Of a stretch of DNA of 11,789 bases, positions 1-7,215 are shown in pieces. The notes under the pieces were generated by a model. That model saw nothing but the letters and a program-made list of their open reading frames with translations, searched no databases and was not told the DNA's origin. The translations under genes and the position numbers were made by a program. The first letter of the stretch is position 1, and every line of letters begins with the position of its first letter. The DNA comes from CAIZGX01 sp044374295 (lineage in GTDB: Bacteria > Bacteroidota > Bacteroidia > Flavobacteriales_D > Sanyastnellaceae). The stretch lies in assembly GCA_044374295.1 (NCBI GenBank), contig JBILOU010000061.1, forward strand, positions 1 through 11,789, given 5' to 3'.

Positions 1-108
1 ACATTGAATGTGTTTGTTGGTGCAGGCATTACCGCAAGCAGTGTTCCAGAATTAGAAGCGCGCGAGACGCGTTGGAAAGCCGAGTCGTTAACTGACGTAA
101 TTTTTTAA
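1..108 (+). CDS. menF: Isochorismate synthase, C-terminal end (partial)
   Basis: This is the last 35 codons of a gene whose start lies before the window; it ends at TAA 106-108. The peptide contains FVGAGITASSVPELEARET, which matches the end of the chorismate-binding fold (family pattern VGAGI..S.PE.E..ET..K) shared by isochorismate, salicylate and anthranilate synthases. The sequence alone does not separate these. Its place 47 bp upstream of menD on the same strand makes isochorismate synthase, the entry enzyme of menaquinone synthesis (chorismate to isochorismate), by far the likeliest. The active-site residues lie outside the window, so catalytic integrity cannot be judged. Confidence 0.85.
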   Translation, partial: TLNVFVGAGITASSVPELEARETRWKAESLTDVIF

Positions 109-139
109 TTTTTGAACGATTCATTCGTCGCGGTGTTTC

Positions 140-147
140 TATCTTCG
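140..147 (+). promoter_or_regulatory. Weak Bacteroidota-type -7 element before menD
   Basis: TATCTTCG matches the TANNTTTG consensus except for one base. The nearest upstream TTTG (111-114) is 25 bp away, longer than the usual spacing of about 19-21 bp. If active it would start transcription only a few bases before the menD ATG. This is inference from sequence; menD may simply be read through from menF. Confidence 0.25.
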
Positions 148-155
148 TGGCCCGC

Positions 156-1820
156 ATGAAAATCTCATCGAAAAAAGTAGTTTCCTACATCTTGGGTGCG
201 CTGAAAAGCGCAGGCATAACCGATGTTGTATTAACTCCGGGTTCTCGAAATGCACCCTTCAGTATTTCCATTGCGAACACACCTTTTTTCGAAACCTATT
301 CCATCGTTGACGAAAGATCAGCCGCTTTTTTTGCATTGGGACTTTCGCAACAATCCAAGAAACCCACGGTGTTGATTTGCACAAGCGGAACAGCCTTGCT
401 GAATTATGCTCCCGCTATAGCAGAGGCCTACTATCAAAGGATTCCATTGCTAGTCATTTCTGCGGATAGACCTGAAGAGTTGATAGACAGAGGAGAAGGA
501 CAAAGCATAAGACAGAACAATGTCTTTCAGAATTACGCTGACTTTTCAGCGTGTTTGATTGCTGATGAAAAAGAAGGTTCCATTCGAAATGAAGAAATCA
601 TTCAGAACACTTTTCAGTTTCTAATTTCCAATAATGGTCCTGTTCATTTGAATGTTCCTTTTCAGGAGCCTTTGTATGAACTCATCGAGTGCGACGAACT
701 TCCTTTTTTTCAATTTGAAAGGAATGAAAAATCGGTTGATGTGTTGAAAGAAATCGGTCGTAGTCTTGAATTACTTCAGCAAGCCGAGAGAATAATGGTG
801 TTGGTTGGTCAACATATTTATGATGATTTTTCGTCACAACTGGAAGTGTTCAATCAATTGAATCAAGTTGTTGTCCTCACGGAATCGCACGCCAATGTGA
901 ACATTGAAAATTCCTTTCCGTGTATCGATAGATTAATTATGGGGCTGGGCGGAAATGCCCAGCAAATGCTGGCTCCAGATGTTTTGATTACTGTTGGAAC
1001 CAATATTATTTCAAGAAAGATAAAAGCAATTTTAAGAAAGGTAAAGCCGAAGCACATTCAAGTGGGTGTAAACGAAAAGCCAATGGATACCTTCGATTGC
1101 CTCGAGGTTCAATGCAATCTTACTCCGCAAGATTTTTTCAATTCATTGAATGAAATTAGAAGTAAATCTGAATGGAAGAATGACTTGATTTCCATTCAAG
1201 AAAATCAAGTCAAGCAAGTTGAAGCTTGGCTTCCAAGCGCAGTGTTTTCAGACCTCACGGTTTTTTCTTCCATCTTGAATTCCATTCCAAACGGAACAGA
1301 TCTTCAAATGGGAAACAGTTCTGTGGTTCGATACATTCAACTTTTCAATCAGAATAAAGAATTAACTTATTTTGGAAATAGAGGGGTAGCCGGAATCGAT
1401 GGTTCAACGAGCACCGCTATTGGTGCGGCTTGGAAGACGAAGAAACCAACCTTGCTTATTTCCGGAGACCTGTCGTTTCACTACGACAGCAATGCGTTTT
1501 GGAACAACTACCTTTCAAATCAACTCAAAGTCATTGTGATTAACAACGGCGGGGGCGGAATCTTCAGAATCATTGATGGCTCGAAAGACACCGAGCATTT
1601 GCAAAAGTTTTTTGAGACTTCACACAGCAGCAAGTCTATTAAAGGTATTGCTGAGTTATACAACTTGAATTATTTCAGCGCAACGAATAACGACGAATTA
1701 AATCGAACGCTACCTTTGTTCTTCGAAGAGAAAAGCGTTTGCGTTTTAGAGATATTTACACACCAAGAAGATAACCCGAAGGCATTGGATGCCTTCTTTC
1801 AACACACACAAAGAACATGA
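156..1820 (+). CDS. menD: SEPHCHC synthase MenD
   Basis: A thiamine-diphosphate enzyme that joins 2-oxoglutarate, after decarboxylation, to isochorismate to give SEPHCHC in the cytoplasm; this is the first committed menaquinone step. The 554-residue length fits the family (about 550). Counting from ATG 156, TPGSRNAP at 27-34 and DERSAAFFALG at 52-62 carry the N-terminal substrate and cofactor-activating residues (the Glu of DER). SGTALLNYAPAIAEAYY and SADRPEELIDRGEGQSI follow in the Pyr domain. GNSSVVR and GNRGVAGIDG match the C-terminal Ser/Arg substrate pocket. GDLSFHYDSNAFWNN near 437 is the metal/diphosphate GD...N motif, followed by NNGGGGIF. An in-frame GTG at 147 would add three residues. 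ATG 156 is preferred because it puts PGSR at the usual distance from the N terminus and leaves the -7-like element outside the gene. It overlaps menB by 4 bases. Confidence 0.96.
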   Translation: MKISSKKVVSYILGALKSAGITDVVLTPGSRNAPFSISIANTPFFETYSIVDERSAAFFALGLSQQSKKPTVLICTSGTALLNYAPAIAEAYYQRIPLLVISADRPEELIDRGEGQSIRQNNVFQNYADFSACLIADEKEGSIRNEEIIQNTFQFLISNNGPVHLNVPFQEPLYELIECDELPFFQFERNEKSVDVLKEIGRSLELLQQAERIMVLVGQHIYDDFSSQLEVFNQLNQVVVLTESHANVNIENSFPCIDRLIMGLGGNAQQMLAPDVLITVGTNIISRKIKAILRKVKPKHIQVGVNEKPMDTFDCLEVQCNLTPQDFFNSLNEIRSKSEWKNDLISIQENQVKQVEAWLPSAVFSDLTVFSSILNSIPNGTDLQMGNSSVVRYIQLFNQNKELTYFGNRGVAGIDGSTSTAIGAAWKTKKPTLLISGDLSFHYDSNAFWNNYLSNQLKVIVINNGGGGIFRIIDGSKDTEHLQKFFETSHSSKSIKGIAELYNLNYFSATNNDELNRTLPLFFEEKSVCVLEIFTHQEDNPKALDAFFQHTQRT

Positions 1821-2635
1821 GTACACAGTGGACATCTATTAAGGCCTACGAGGATATTCGATTTGAATTCTATGAAGGCATAGCGAAAATCACCATTAAC
1901 AGACCTCAAGTATACAACGCGTTCAGACCACAAACGAATGTGGAAATGATCGACGCCATGGACATTTGCCGCGAGCGTCAGGACATTGCCGTTGTGGTAT
2001 TAACAGGAGAAGGCGATAAAGCGTTTTGTAGCGGTGGCGATCAGAATGTGAAAGGTGTAGGCGGTTATGTAGACGAGCGTGGCGTTCCGCGTTTAAATGT
2101 GTTGGACTTGCACAAGCGCATTCGCGAGCTGCCTAAGCCCGTGATTGCCATGGTTAACGGCTATGCTATTGGCGGTGGACACGTTTTACACGTGGTGTGC
2201 GATTTAACCATTGCATCAGATAACGCACGTTTCGGGCAAACAGGTCCGAAAGTGGGAAGCTTCGATGCTGGATTTGGATCGAGTTACTTGGCAAGACAAG
2301 TGGGGCAAAAGAAGGCACGCGAGATTTGGTTCTTGTGCGAACAATATACCGCTGCAGAAGCAGAAGCCATGGGCATGGTGAATAAAGTTGTGAAGTTGGA
2401 AGAACTAGAGGCAACAACCATTCAATGGTGCAAAACCATTATGAAGAGAAGTCCGTTAGCTATTCGAATGATTAAGCGTGGATTAAATGCAGAACTCGAT
2501 GGCCAACGTGGATTAATGGAATTCGCTGGAGACGCAACGTTATTGTATTATCTAACCGAAGAGGCTCAAGAAGGAAAGAAAGCATTCCTCGAAAAACGTG
2601 ATCCAGATTTCCAGCAATTTCCGAAGTTTCCATAA
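1817..2635 (+). CDS. menB: 1,4-dihydroxy-2-naphthoyl-CoA synthase MenB
   Basis: A crotonase-fold enzyme that closes the second naphthoquinone ring (OSB-CoA to DHNA-CoA). It has 272 residues against 285 in E. coli, and the motifs line up with a constant offset of 13. Visible in order are VYNAFRPQTN, the oxyanion-hole loops KAFCSGGDQ and GYAIGGGHV, QTGPKVGSFD, GQKKAREIWFLC and the C-terminal YYLTEEAQEGKKAF. Gly143 of QTG corresponds to E. coli Gly156, the mark of type I, bicarbonate-dependent MenB (type II enzymes carry Asp here). Tyr245 and Lys260 correspond to E. coli Tyr258 and Lys273. The start ATG overlaps the menD stop as ATGA, and the stop overlaps the menA start as TAATG, so the three genes are very probably translated from one message. 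Confidence 0.97.
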   Translation: MSTQWTSIKAYEDIRFEFYEGIAKITINRPQVYNAFRPQTNVEMIDAMDICRERQDIAVVVLTGEGDKAFCSGGDQNVKGVGGYVDERGVPRLNVLDLHKRIRELPKPVIAMVNGYAIGGGHVLHVVCDLTIASDNARFGQTGPKVGSFDAGFGSSYLARQVGQKKAREIWFLCEQYTAAEAEAMGMVNKVVKLEELEATTIQWCKTIMKRSPLAIRMIKRGLNAELDGQRGLMEFAGDATLLYYLTEEAQEGKKAFLEKRDPDFQQFPKFP

Positions 2636-3528
2636 TGTTTAAAAATTGGATAACAGCGATGCGCTTGCGCACGTTGCCACTAGCCGCTGCTGGAATATTG
2701 GCTGGAAGCGCCGGATTAAAACCAGAGGTTTTCTCTTCCTTGGTTTTTGTGTTGGCCCTGCTTACCGCATTGGCTTTGCAGATCTTTTCAAATCTAGCAA
2801 ATGACTACGGTGACTTTCAGAACGGCGCGGACGGCGCGGATCGTGTTGGTCCTGCACGCATGGTGCAAAGCGGAAAGATTACAGCGGAACAAATGAAGCG
2901 CGGCCTATATGTTTCAGGCGCAATTGCTTTCGCTTTGGGTGTTTTGTTATTGTATGAAGTCTTTGTGGTAAAGAAAAACTGGGTAGGCTTTGGCGTCTAT
3001 TTAGGAATCGGTATCACAGCTATTTGGGCAGCTTTCAAATACACCGCAGGCGAGAATCCATACGGGTACAAAGGACTTGGAGATTTATTTGTCTTCTTGT
3101 TTTTCGGTGTGGTCTCTGTATTGTCTATGTCTTATTTCCTCATAGGAACAGTTGGTCTCGTGGCTGTTTTGAATACGATTATTGTTGGAATGTTAAGCAT
3201 GGCAGTGCTTCATTTGAACAACCTACGGGATCATATTTCAGATGCTAAAACTGGGAAGAACACACTAGTCGTTAAATTGGGTTTTGAAAAAGGAAAGAAG
3301 TTGCATTTCGTTTGGCTGGGTGCAGCTTTTCTTGCAGCGGTGGTCGAAGTATTTATTACGACGAGTCATTATGCATTTTATTTACTTCCCTTTGTCATTC
3401 TTGTTGTTCATGCAAAAAAGGTACATTCCTGCGCGAATCCGCAACTGCTCGATTCTGAGTTGAAAAAGGTGGCTTTGTCCACATTCGCAATCGCTTTACT
3501 CTTGCTGATTTTTTTACCGAACTTGTAA
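2635..3528 (+). CDS. menA: 1,4-dihydroxy-2-naphthoate prenyltransferase MenA
   Basis: A UbiA-superfamily integral membrane enzyme that attaches a polyprenyl chain to DHNA with loss of CO2, giving demethylmenaquinone in the inner membrane. The 297-residue length is typical. The first Asp-rich motif is NDYGDFQNGADGADR at about 56-70 and the second is NNLRDHISDAKTGKNT at about 195-210; in this superfamily they bind the Mg-diphosphate. The protein begins NWITAMRLRTLPLA, as MenA proteins usually do, and has some eight to nine hydrophobic stretches (for example 13-25, 36-52, 94-112, 118-134, 150-170, 172-194, 224-240 and the C terminus). It starts on the last base of the menB stop codon. The stop sits inside a short palindrome (3519-3532) just before the next gene. 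Confidence 0.95.
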   Translation: MFKNWITAMRLRTLPLAAAGILAGSAGLKPEVFSSLVFVLALLTALALQIFSNLANDYGDFQNGADGADRVGPARMVQSGKITAEQMKRGLYVSGAIAFALGVLLLYEVFVVKKNWVGFGVYLGIGITAIWAAFKYTAGENPYGYKGLGDLFVFLFFGVVSVLSMSYFLIGTVGLVAVLNTIIVGMLSMAVLHLNNLRDHISDAKTGKNTLVVKLGFEKGKKLHFVWLGAAFLAAVVEVFITTSHYAFYLLPFVILVVHAKKVHSCANPQLLDSELKKVALSTFAIALLLLIFLPNL

Positions 3529-3532
3529 GTTC
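3519..3532. promoter_or_regulatory. Perfect palindrome between menA and the next gene
   Basis: GAACTTGTAAGTTC is a perfect 6-bp inverted repeat with a 2-bp centre. It spans the menA stop codon and lies 6 bp upstream of the -7-like element at 3539-3546. There is no T-run after it, so it does not look like a terminator. Its place over the promoter spacer would suit a repressor operator, but it could be chance. No regulator is identified. Confidence 0.25.
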
Positions 3533-3538
3533 AAATTG

Positions 3539-3546
3539 TATATTTG
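3539..3546 (+). promoter_or_regulatory. Bacteroidota-type -7 element (TATATTTG)
   Basis: An exact match to TANNTTTG, four bases before the ATG at 3550. No TTG/TTTG stands at the usual -33 distance, which lowers confidence. If used, transcription would begin at about the start codon itself, giving a leaderless or nearly leaderless message for the membrane protein and the genes after it. Confidence 0.4.
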
Positions 3547-3549
3547 AGC

Positions 3550-4662
3550 ATGTCTTCGAATAGAGAAATAAAAGGAATTGCGGTGTCATATCTGCTGGCG
3601 ATTGTGGGAACGATTTTGGCCAATGAAACATTTGTCTTAAAAGATATCTTATACGCTCTAAAGTCATCTCCTCCATACAGAATTTCACAAGAGGTGTATT
3701 TCATTTGGTTTGGATTTTTCCCAGCATTATTTCTATTTCTAAACGGCTACACAATGACTCTTGCCTTTAAAGGTAAAAAGCACAGTCGTACCAGGCTCAT
3801 GGGTCACTACAGCAGAAGAGGGTTGGTCTTGTTTGGATTGGGATTGTTGTTCATTGGTTTTTGGCCAGCCAACATTTTAGTCATTGCCGGAATTTGTTTT
3901 TTCGTGTCGCCAGTGTTTGTTAAATGGGATAATATATTCTTGCAAATTCTTCTATTCTCCGTAGTTCTTTTATCCACCGTTCTAGGAAATCTCGAGGTGC
4001 CTATTTATCCATCCTATTCAGGAATAAATATAGCAGAGGTCAATGCTATGAGTGTAGTTGGATTTTTATTTTTCAATGGCTACTACTCAGTGTTTCCATG
4101 GATTTCATTTTTTATCCTAGGTATTATTTATGGCAAGTCTAATGTGAAAGTGAGAGGTTGGTTACCACCTGTTGCTGTGCTCGGTGTAGTCATAATGCTA
4201 GCCGGTATAGCGGTGCAGCCGTTTATGAATAGTTTGTGCGGAGATATTGGAGAGTTAGATGTGTTTTCTTTCAAGTTAATTGGTCTTCGTTTTCACAGCT
4301 TTTCATTTCTTTTGTTTGAATCAGGGGCAATAATCCTGGTTGTTAGCGCAATCAATTATTTCGCGAAGAAGTGGAATGAGACAGAAGTTGGGGCCAAAGT
4401 CATTTCTTTCATAGATCGATTTTCTTCTTCTAAATACACCTTGTATTTCTTCGTTTGTCTTCAAACTGCGTTGCTTTGGTCCTTGGTGAAAGGTGGGAAT
4501 CAAGCGCGTATTTATTGGTTTAAGTCTATCTACATTCTAATCCCGGCTTCATTTGCCATGCTAGCTGTTTCATTCTTATTGGTTCTATGGTGGAAGAAAA
4601 AGGTGACCGACAAGGCACCGGTGGAATGGTTGCTTAAAAATATTTCAGGCTCTCGAAAATGA
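3550..4662 (+). CDS. Polytopic membrane protein, DUF418/DUF1624-like (putative membrane acyltransferase relative)
   Basis: This 370-residue protein has about ten hydrophobic segments, roughly at 9-25, 50-72, 91-106, 107-124, 128-147, 166-196 (probably two), 205-226, 252-270, 294-312 and 326-348. I do not recognise a specific gene. Features resembling the DUF418 (YeiB) and DUF1624/HGSNAT-type families are REIKGIAVSYLLA at the N terminus (compare D.LRG.A), FFPALFLFLNGYTM, a RRGLVLFGLGLL...WPANIL segment, FPWISFFILGIIYGK, and a C-terminal APVEWLLKNISG that recalls the GP.EW..R ending of DUF418. A catalytic His or Asp is not evident. ATG 3550 is chosen over the in-frame TTG 3544 because that TTG lies in the -7-like element. 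It sits between menA and menC and overlaps menC by 4 bases, so it is made with the men enzymes. A role in menaquinone synthesis is not shown; an unrelated membrane function is possible. Confidence 0.85.
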   Translation: MSSNREIKGIAVSYLLAIVGTILANETFVLKDILYALKSSPPYRISQEVYFIWFGFFPALFLFLNGYTMTLAFKGKKHSRTRLMGHYSRRGLVLFGLGLLFIGFWPANILVIAGICFFVSPVFVKWDNIFLQILLFSVVLLSTVLGNLEVPIYPSYSGINIAEVNAMSVVGFLFFNGYYSVFPWISFFILGIIYGKSNVKVRGWLPPVAVLGVVIMLAGIAVQPFMNSLCGDIGELDVFSFKLIGLRFHSFSFLLFESGAIILVVSAINYFAKKWNETEVGAKVISFIDRFSSSKYTLYFFVCLQTALLWSLVKGGNQARIYWFKSIYILIPASFAMLAVSFLLVLWWKKKVTDKAPVEWLLKNISGSRK

Positions 4663-5654
4663 GATGGAAGTACGAGCATCGAATCCTTCAATTTAATAAA
4701 CCTGCAAAGACAAGTCGCGATGTGCTCTTCACCCGTGACAGTTGGATTTTGCAATTAATAGATTCATTTGGAAATGTAGTTGGTGAAGGAGAGGTTGCCC
4801 CATTATGGGGCTTGAGCAATGAGACCAAAGAGGAGGTCTTGTCAGAATTATCACGTTTGACATTTTCGGAGAATTGGATTGAAGATTCATCCAACATTTC
4901 TTCCATTCAGTGTGCCCTCGACGCAGCAAAGGCGGGAGCGAATTCCAACAATAAAGACTATCCATTTCTTGCTGAAAAAGAGTTGAATCCTATTTCAATT
5001 AATGGATTGATTTGGATGAATGAAATAGAAGCAATGCGCGCTGAGGCCAGAAGAAAATTTGATGAAGGAAGTCGATGCATCAAACTTAAAATTGGCGCAT
5101 TGAATTTCGCAGATGAATTGAACTTGATTCGTGAAATTCGATCTTGGGGAAATGAAAAAGAATTGACCATACGGGTTGATGCCAACGGCGCCTTTCGCGC
5201 TGAAGAGGCCATGGACAAACTTCAGCAGTTATCGGAATTCAGATTACACAGCATTGAGCAACCCATTAAAGCAGGTCAATTAGAGGCCATGTTCAAGCTT
5301 TGCGCTGAGTCGCCCGTTCCAATTGCCTTCGATGAAGAATTAATTGGGGCCATTCCGTCTGATTTCGAATCGTTTTTAAATCTAGGTAAGCCCGCTTACC
5401 TTGTTGTGAAGCCTTCGCTTCAAGGCGGGTATGCTGCTGCAGAGCGTTGGAAGAATTGGGCCGATAAACACGGTATTGGTTTTTGGGTAACGTCTTCGCT
5501 AGAAAGCAATGTCGGCTTGAATCACTTGGCCAATTGGGTATGTAAGATGAAGTTGGAAGGGGTTCAAGGCTTGGGAACAGGAAGCTTGTTCAGCAACAAC
5601 AGTGAAGCGAAGTGGAAAGTGGAAGGCGAATTACTTATTCCAATTGAATCATGA
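4659..5654 (+). CDS. menC: o-succinylbenzoate synthase MenC
   Basis: An enolase-superfamily (muconate-lactonizing subgroup) enzyme that dehydrates SHCHC to o-succinylbenzoate. It has 331 residues. The N-terminal capping domain includes GEGEVAPLWGLSNET (about 42-56). The barrel shows the KxK pair Lys142/Lys144 in CIKLKIGA, metal ligands Asp174 (RVDANGAF), Glu200 (SIEQP) and Asp225 (FDEEL), and the opposite base Lys251 in VVKPSLQGG. These match the full catalytic set of E. coli MenC (Lys131/133, Asp161, Glu190, Asp213, Lys235). Some relatives act as N-succinylamino acid racemases or dipeptide epimerases, but the men context settles the assignment. The start overlaps the membrane-protein stop as ATGA, and the stop overlaps the menE start in the same way. 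Confidence 0.95.
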   Translation: MRWKYEHRILQFNKPAKTSRDVLFTRDSWILQLIDSFGNVVGEGEVAPLWGLSNETKEEVLSELSRLTFSENWIEDSSNISSIQCALDAAKAGANSNNKDYPFLAEKELNPISINGLIWMNEIEAMRAEARRKFDEGSRCIKLKIGALNFADELNLIREIRSWGNEKELTIRVDANGAFRAEEAMDKLQQLSEFRLHSIEQPIKAGQLEAMFKLCAESPVPIAFDEELIGAIPSDFESFLNLGKPAYLVVKPSLQGGYAAAERWKNWADKHGIGFWVTSSLESNVGLNHLANWVCKMKLEGVQGLGTGSLFSNNSEAKWKVEGELLIPIES

Positions 5655-6604
5655 TCAACCATGCACTTTCGGGAAGCGATATGATTTTGGCTTACGCTGA
5701 AATTGAAAAAGAATGGAACGATTCTGACTTCATCTCCTTTCAAACTTCCGGTTCTACAGGAATTCCGAAGGTGATCACATTTACCAAGGAGCAGGTTTTT
5801 CGTTCTGCGCAACGAACCGCAACTTTCTTCAACCTACATAAAAACGCTGAAGTATTTTGTGCATTACCCCCCATTTATGTCGCAGGAAAAATGATGGCTT
5901 TGCGCGCAATAATCAATGAGTGGGATTTGACTTGGCAAACGCCTTCGACACATCCAGCTATTCAAAGTAATTACGATTTCGCGGCTTTCACTTCACAACA
6001 GTGCATACAAATAATGGAGAGCAAGCCAACTTCGTTGAATCAGATCAAACAAATTTTACTCGGAGGCGGACCTATTTCCGAGAGAGTGCTTGAATTCGCG
6101 AACAAGATTGAATCATCTATTTGGGAAGGGTATGGCATGACCGAAACCCTTACCCATGTTGCTTTGCGTAACGTGAAGTTAAACGCGGGATTTCTTCCGT
6201 TGGAAGGGGTTCAAATGAAACAAGATGCGAGCGGGAACCTAATCGTTGAAGATTCTTGGTTGAATTTGCCCGCGTTAGAGACAACAGACATTGTCGAATT
6301 TATAGAAAAAGGCTTTGTAGTGAAGGGCAGATTGGATCATGTGATAATTTCAGGCGGAGTGAAATTATTTCCGGAAGAAATTGAACAAATCCTTTCCACC
6401 CATATCAATCAGCCTTTTTACATTGGCTCTGTTCCCGACGATTTGTTGGGAAGGAAAGTGGTACTTTATGTTGAAGGAGAAACCGACGCATCACTTCAAC
6501 ATAAAATTGAAGCGTTGAATCTAGGAGTGCAGAAGCCACGAGAAATCGTTTTTGAAAATAAGTTTAATCGAACCGAAAGCGGTAAAATCATTCGCACATC
6601 ATGA
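5651..6604 (+). CDS. menE: o-succinylbenzoate-CoA ligase MenE, short form
   Basis: An adenylate-forming (ANL) enzyme that activates OSB with ATP and CoA. Core motifs are present in order: the P-loop TSGSTGIPK at 32-40, PPIYVAGK at 73-80, LLGGGPIS at 136-143, the adenine motif EGYGMTET at 159-166, TTDIVE at 211-216, the hinge GRLDHVIISGG at 226-236 and the C-terminal catalytic lysine in NRTESGKIIR (Lys312). The protein has only 317 residues against about 450 in E. coli. The P-loop begins about 30 residues from the start instead of well over 100, so most of the N-terminal subdomain before the P-loop is absent. Because the catalytic motifs are intact and the flanking overlaps (menC and rdgB, 4 bases each) are clean, this looks like a genuine short form and not a broken gene. 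Shortened MenE is, from memory, common in Bacteroidota. Confidence 0.9.
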   Translation: MINHALSGSDMILAYAEIEKEWNDSDFISFQTSGSTGIPKVITFTKEQVFRSAQRTATFFNLHKNAEVFCALPPIYVAGKMMALRAIINEWDLTWQTPSTHPAIQSNYDFAAFTSQQCIQIMESKPTSLNQIKQILLGGGPISERVLEFANKIESSIWEGYGMTETLTHVALRNVKLNAGFLPLEGVQMKQDASGNLIVEDSWLNLPALETTDIVEFIEKGFVVKGRLDHVIISGGVKLFPEEIEQILSTHINQPFYIGSVPDDLLGRKVVLYVEGETDASLQHKIEALNLGVQKPREIVFENKFNRTESGKIIRTS

Positions 6605-7179
6605 AAATAGTTTTTGCATCAGGAAATAAAAACAAGCTTCAGGAGATTCAAGCGGCCTTGCCTTTGGGAATTGAAGTTGTCTCTATGCGCGATGTTGGTG
6701 TAAATGAAAAAATTCCGGAAACAACAGGCACGCTTGAAGGCAACGCTGAGCAGAAAGCGCAATTCGTTTTTGAGAAAACAGGATTGGCGTGCTTTTCAGA
6801 CGATACCGGATTAGAAATTGAAGCATTGAACGGAAGGCCAGGAGTGGACTCGGCAATCTATGCGGGCGAGCCTCGCTCGAATGAGCGGAATATAGAAAAG
6901 GTGCTGAAGGAAATGGAAGGCCAGACCAATCGGAATGCACAATTCAGATCGGTCTTTTGCTATTGTTCAGAAGCAGGTACTTTTTATTTCGAAGGAATAG
7001 TGAAAGGAAAATTGGGCGCAGCTATTCGCGGTGCAGATGGATTTGGTTACGATGGAATTTTTCATCCGGAAGGCAATTCCCGCACCTTTGCTCAAATGAG
7101 CATTGAAGAAAAGAAATTGTTGAGTCACCGAGCAAAAGCGTTAAAAAAGTTCCTCGAATTTATCAGGCACAACTCTTAG
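6601..7179 (+). CDS. rdgB: XTP/dITP diphosphatase (RdgB/HAM1 family)
   Basis: Hydrolyses non-canonical purine nucleoside triphosphates (XTP, dITP, ITP) to monophosphate and pyrophosphate, keeping deaminated purines out of DNA and RNA. The 192-residue length is typical. Family signatures are ASGNKNKLQEI at 6-16, the metal-site SDDTGLEIEAL at 66-76, GRPGVDSAIYAG at 78-89, GADGFGYDGIF at 144-154 and SHRAKAL at 175-181. The usual FGYDPIF reads FGYDGIF here, a mild variant. The start overlaps the menE stop as ATGA, so this house-cleaning enzyme is probably translated from the men message although it has no metabolic link to quinone synthesis. Confidence 0.96.
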   Translation: MKIVFASGNKNKLQEIQAALPLGIEVVSMRDVGVNEKIPETTGTLEGNAEQKAQFVFEKTGLACFSDDTGLEIEALNGRPGVDSAIYAGEPRSNERNIEKVLKEMEGQTNRNAQFRSVFCYCSEAGTFYFEGIVKGKLGAAIRGADGFGYDGIFHPEGNSRTFAQMSIEEKKLLSHRAKALKKFLEFIRHNS

Positions 7180-7189
7180 CAGTTATGTG

Positions 7190-7197
7190 TATTTTTG
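7190..7197 (+). promoter_or_regulatory. Bacteroidota-type -7 element before accA
   Basis: TATTTTTG matches TANNTTTG exactly and would give a leader of about 15 bases before ATG 7216. No TTG/TTTG is seen 19-21 bp upstream. It is a possible extra start point for accA within an otherwise co-directional block; read-through from rdgB is also likely, as no terminator lies in the 36-bp gap. Confidence 0.4.
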
Positions 7198-7215
7198 CTC
7201 TTCCAAACTGAAACT

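Noticed and set aside
147..155. GTG start for menD adding three residues (MAR)
   Set aside because: ATG 156 gives the usual distance to the PGSR motif, and the GTG overlaps the last base of a -7-like element.
3544..3549. TTG start for the membrane protein
   Set aside because: The TTG is part of TATATTTG; ATG 3550 is in frame and more likely.
7195..7215. TTG start for accA
   Set aside because: It lies in TATTTTTG and the added residues do not resemble AccA N termini; ATG 7216 gives the standard length.
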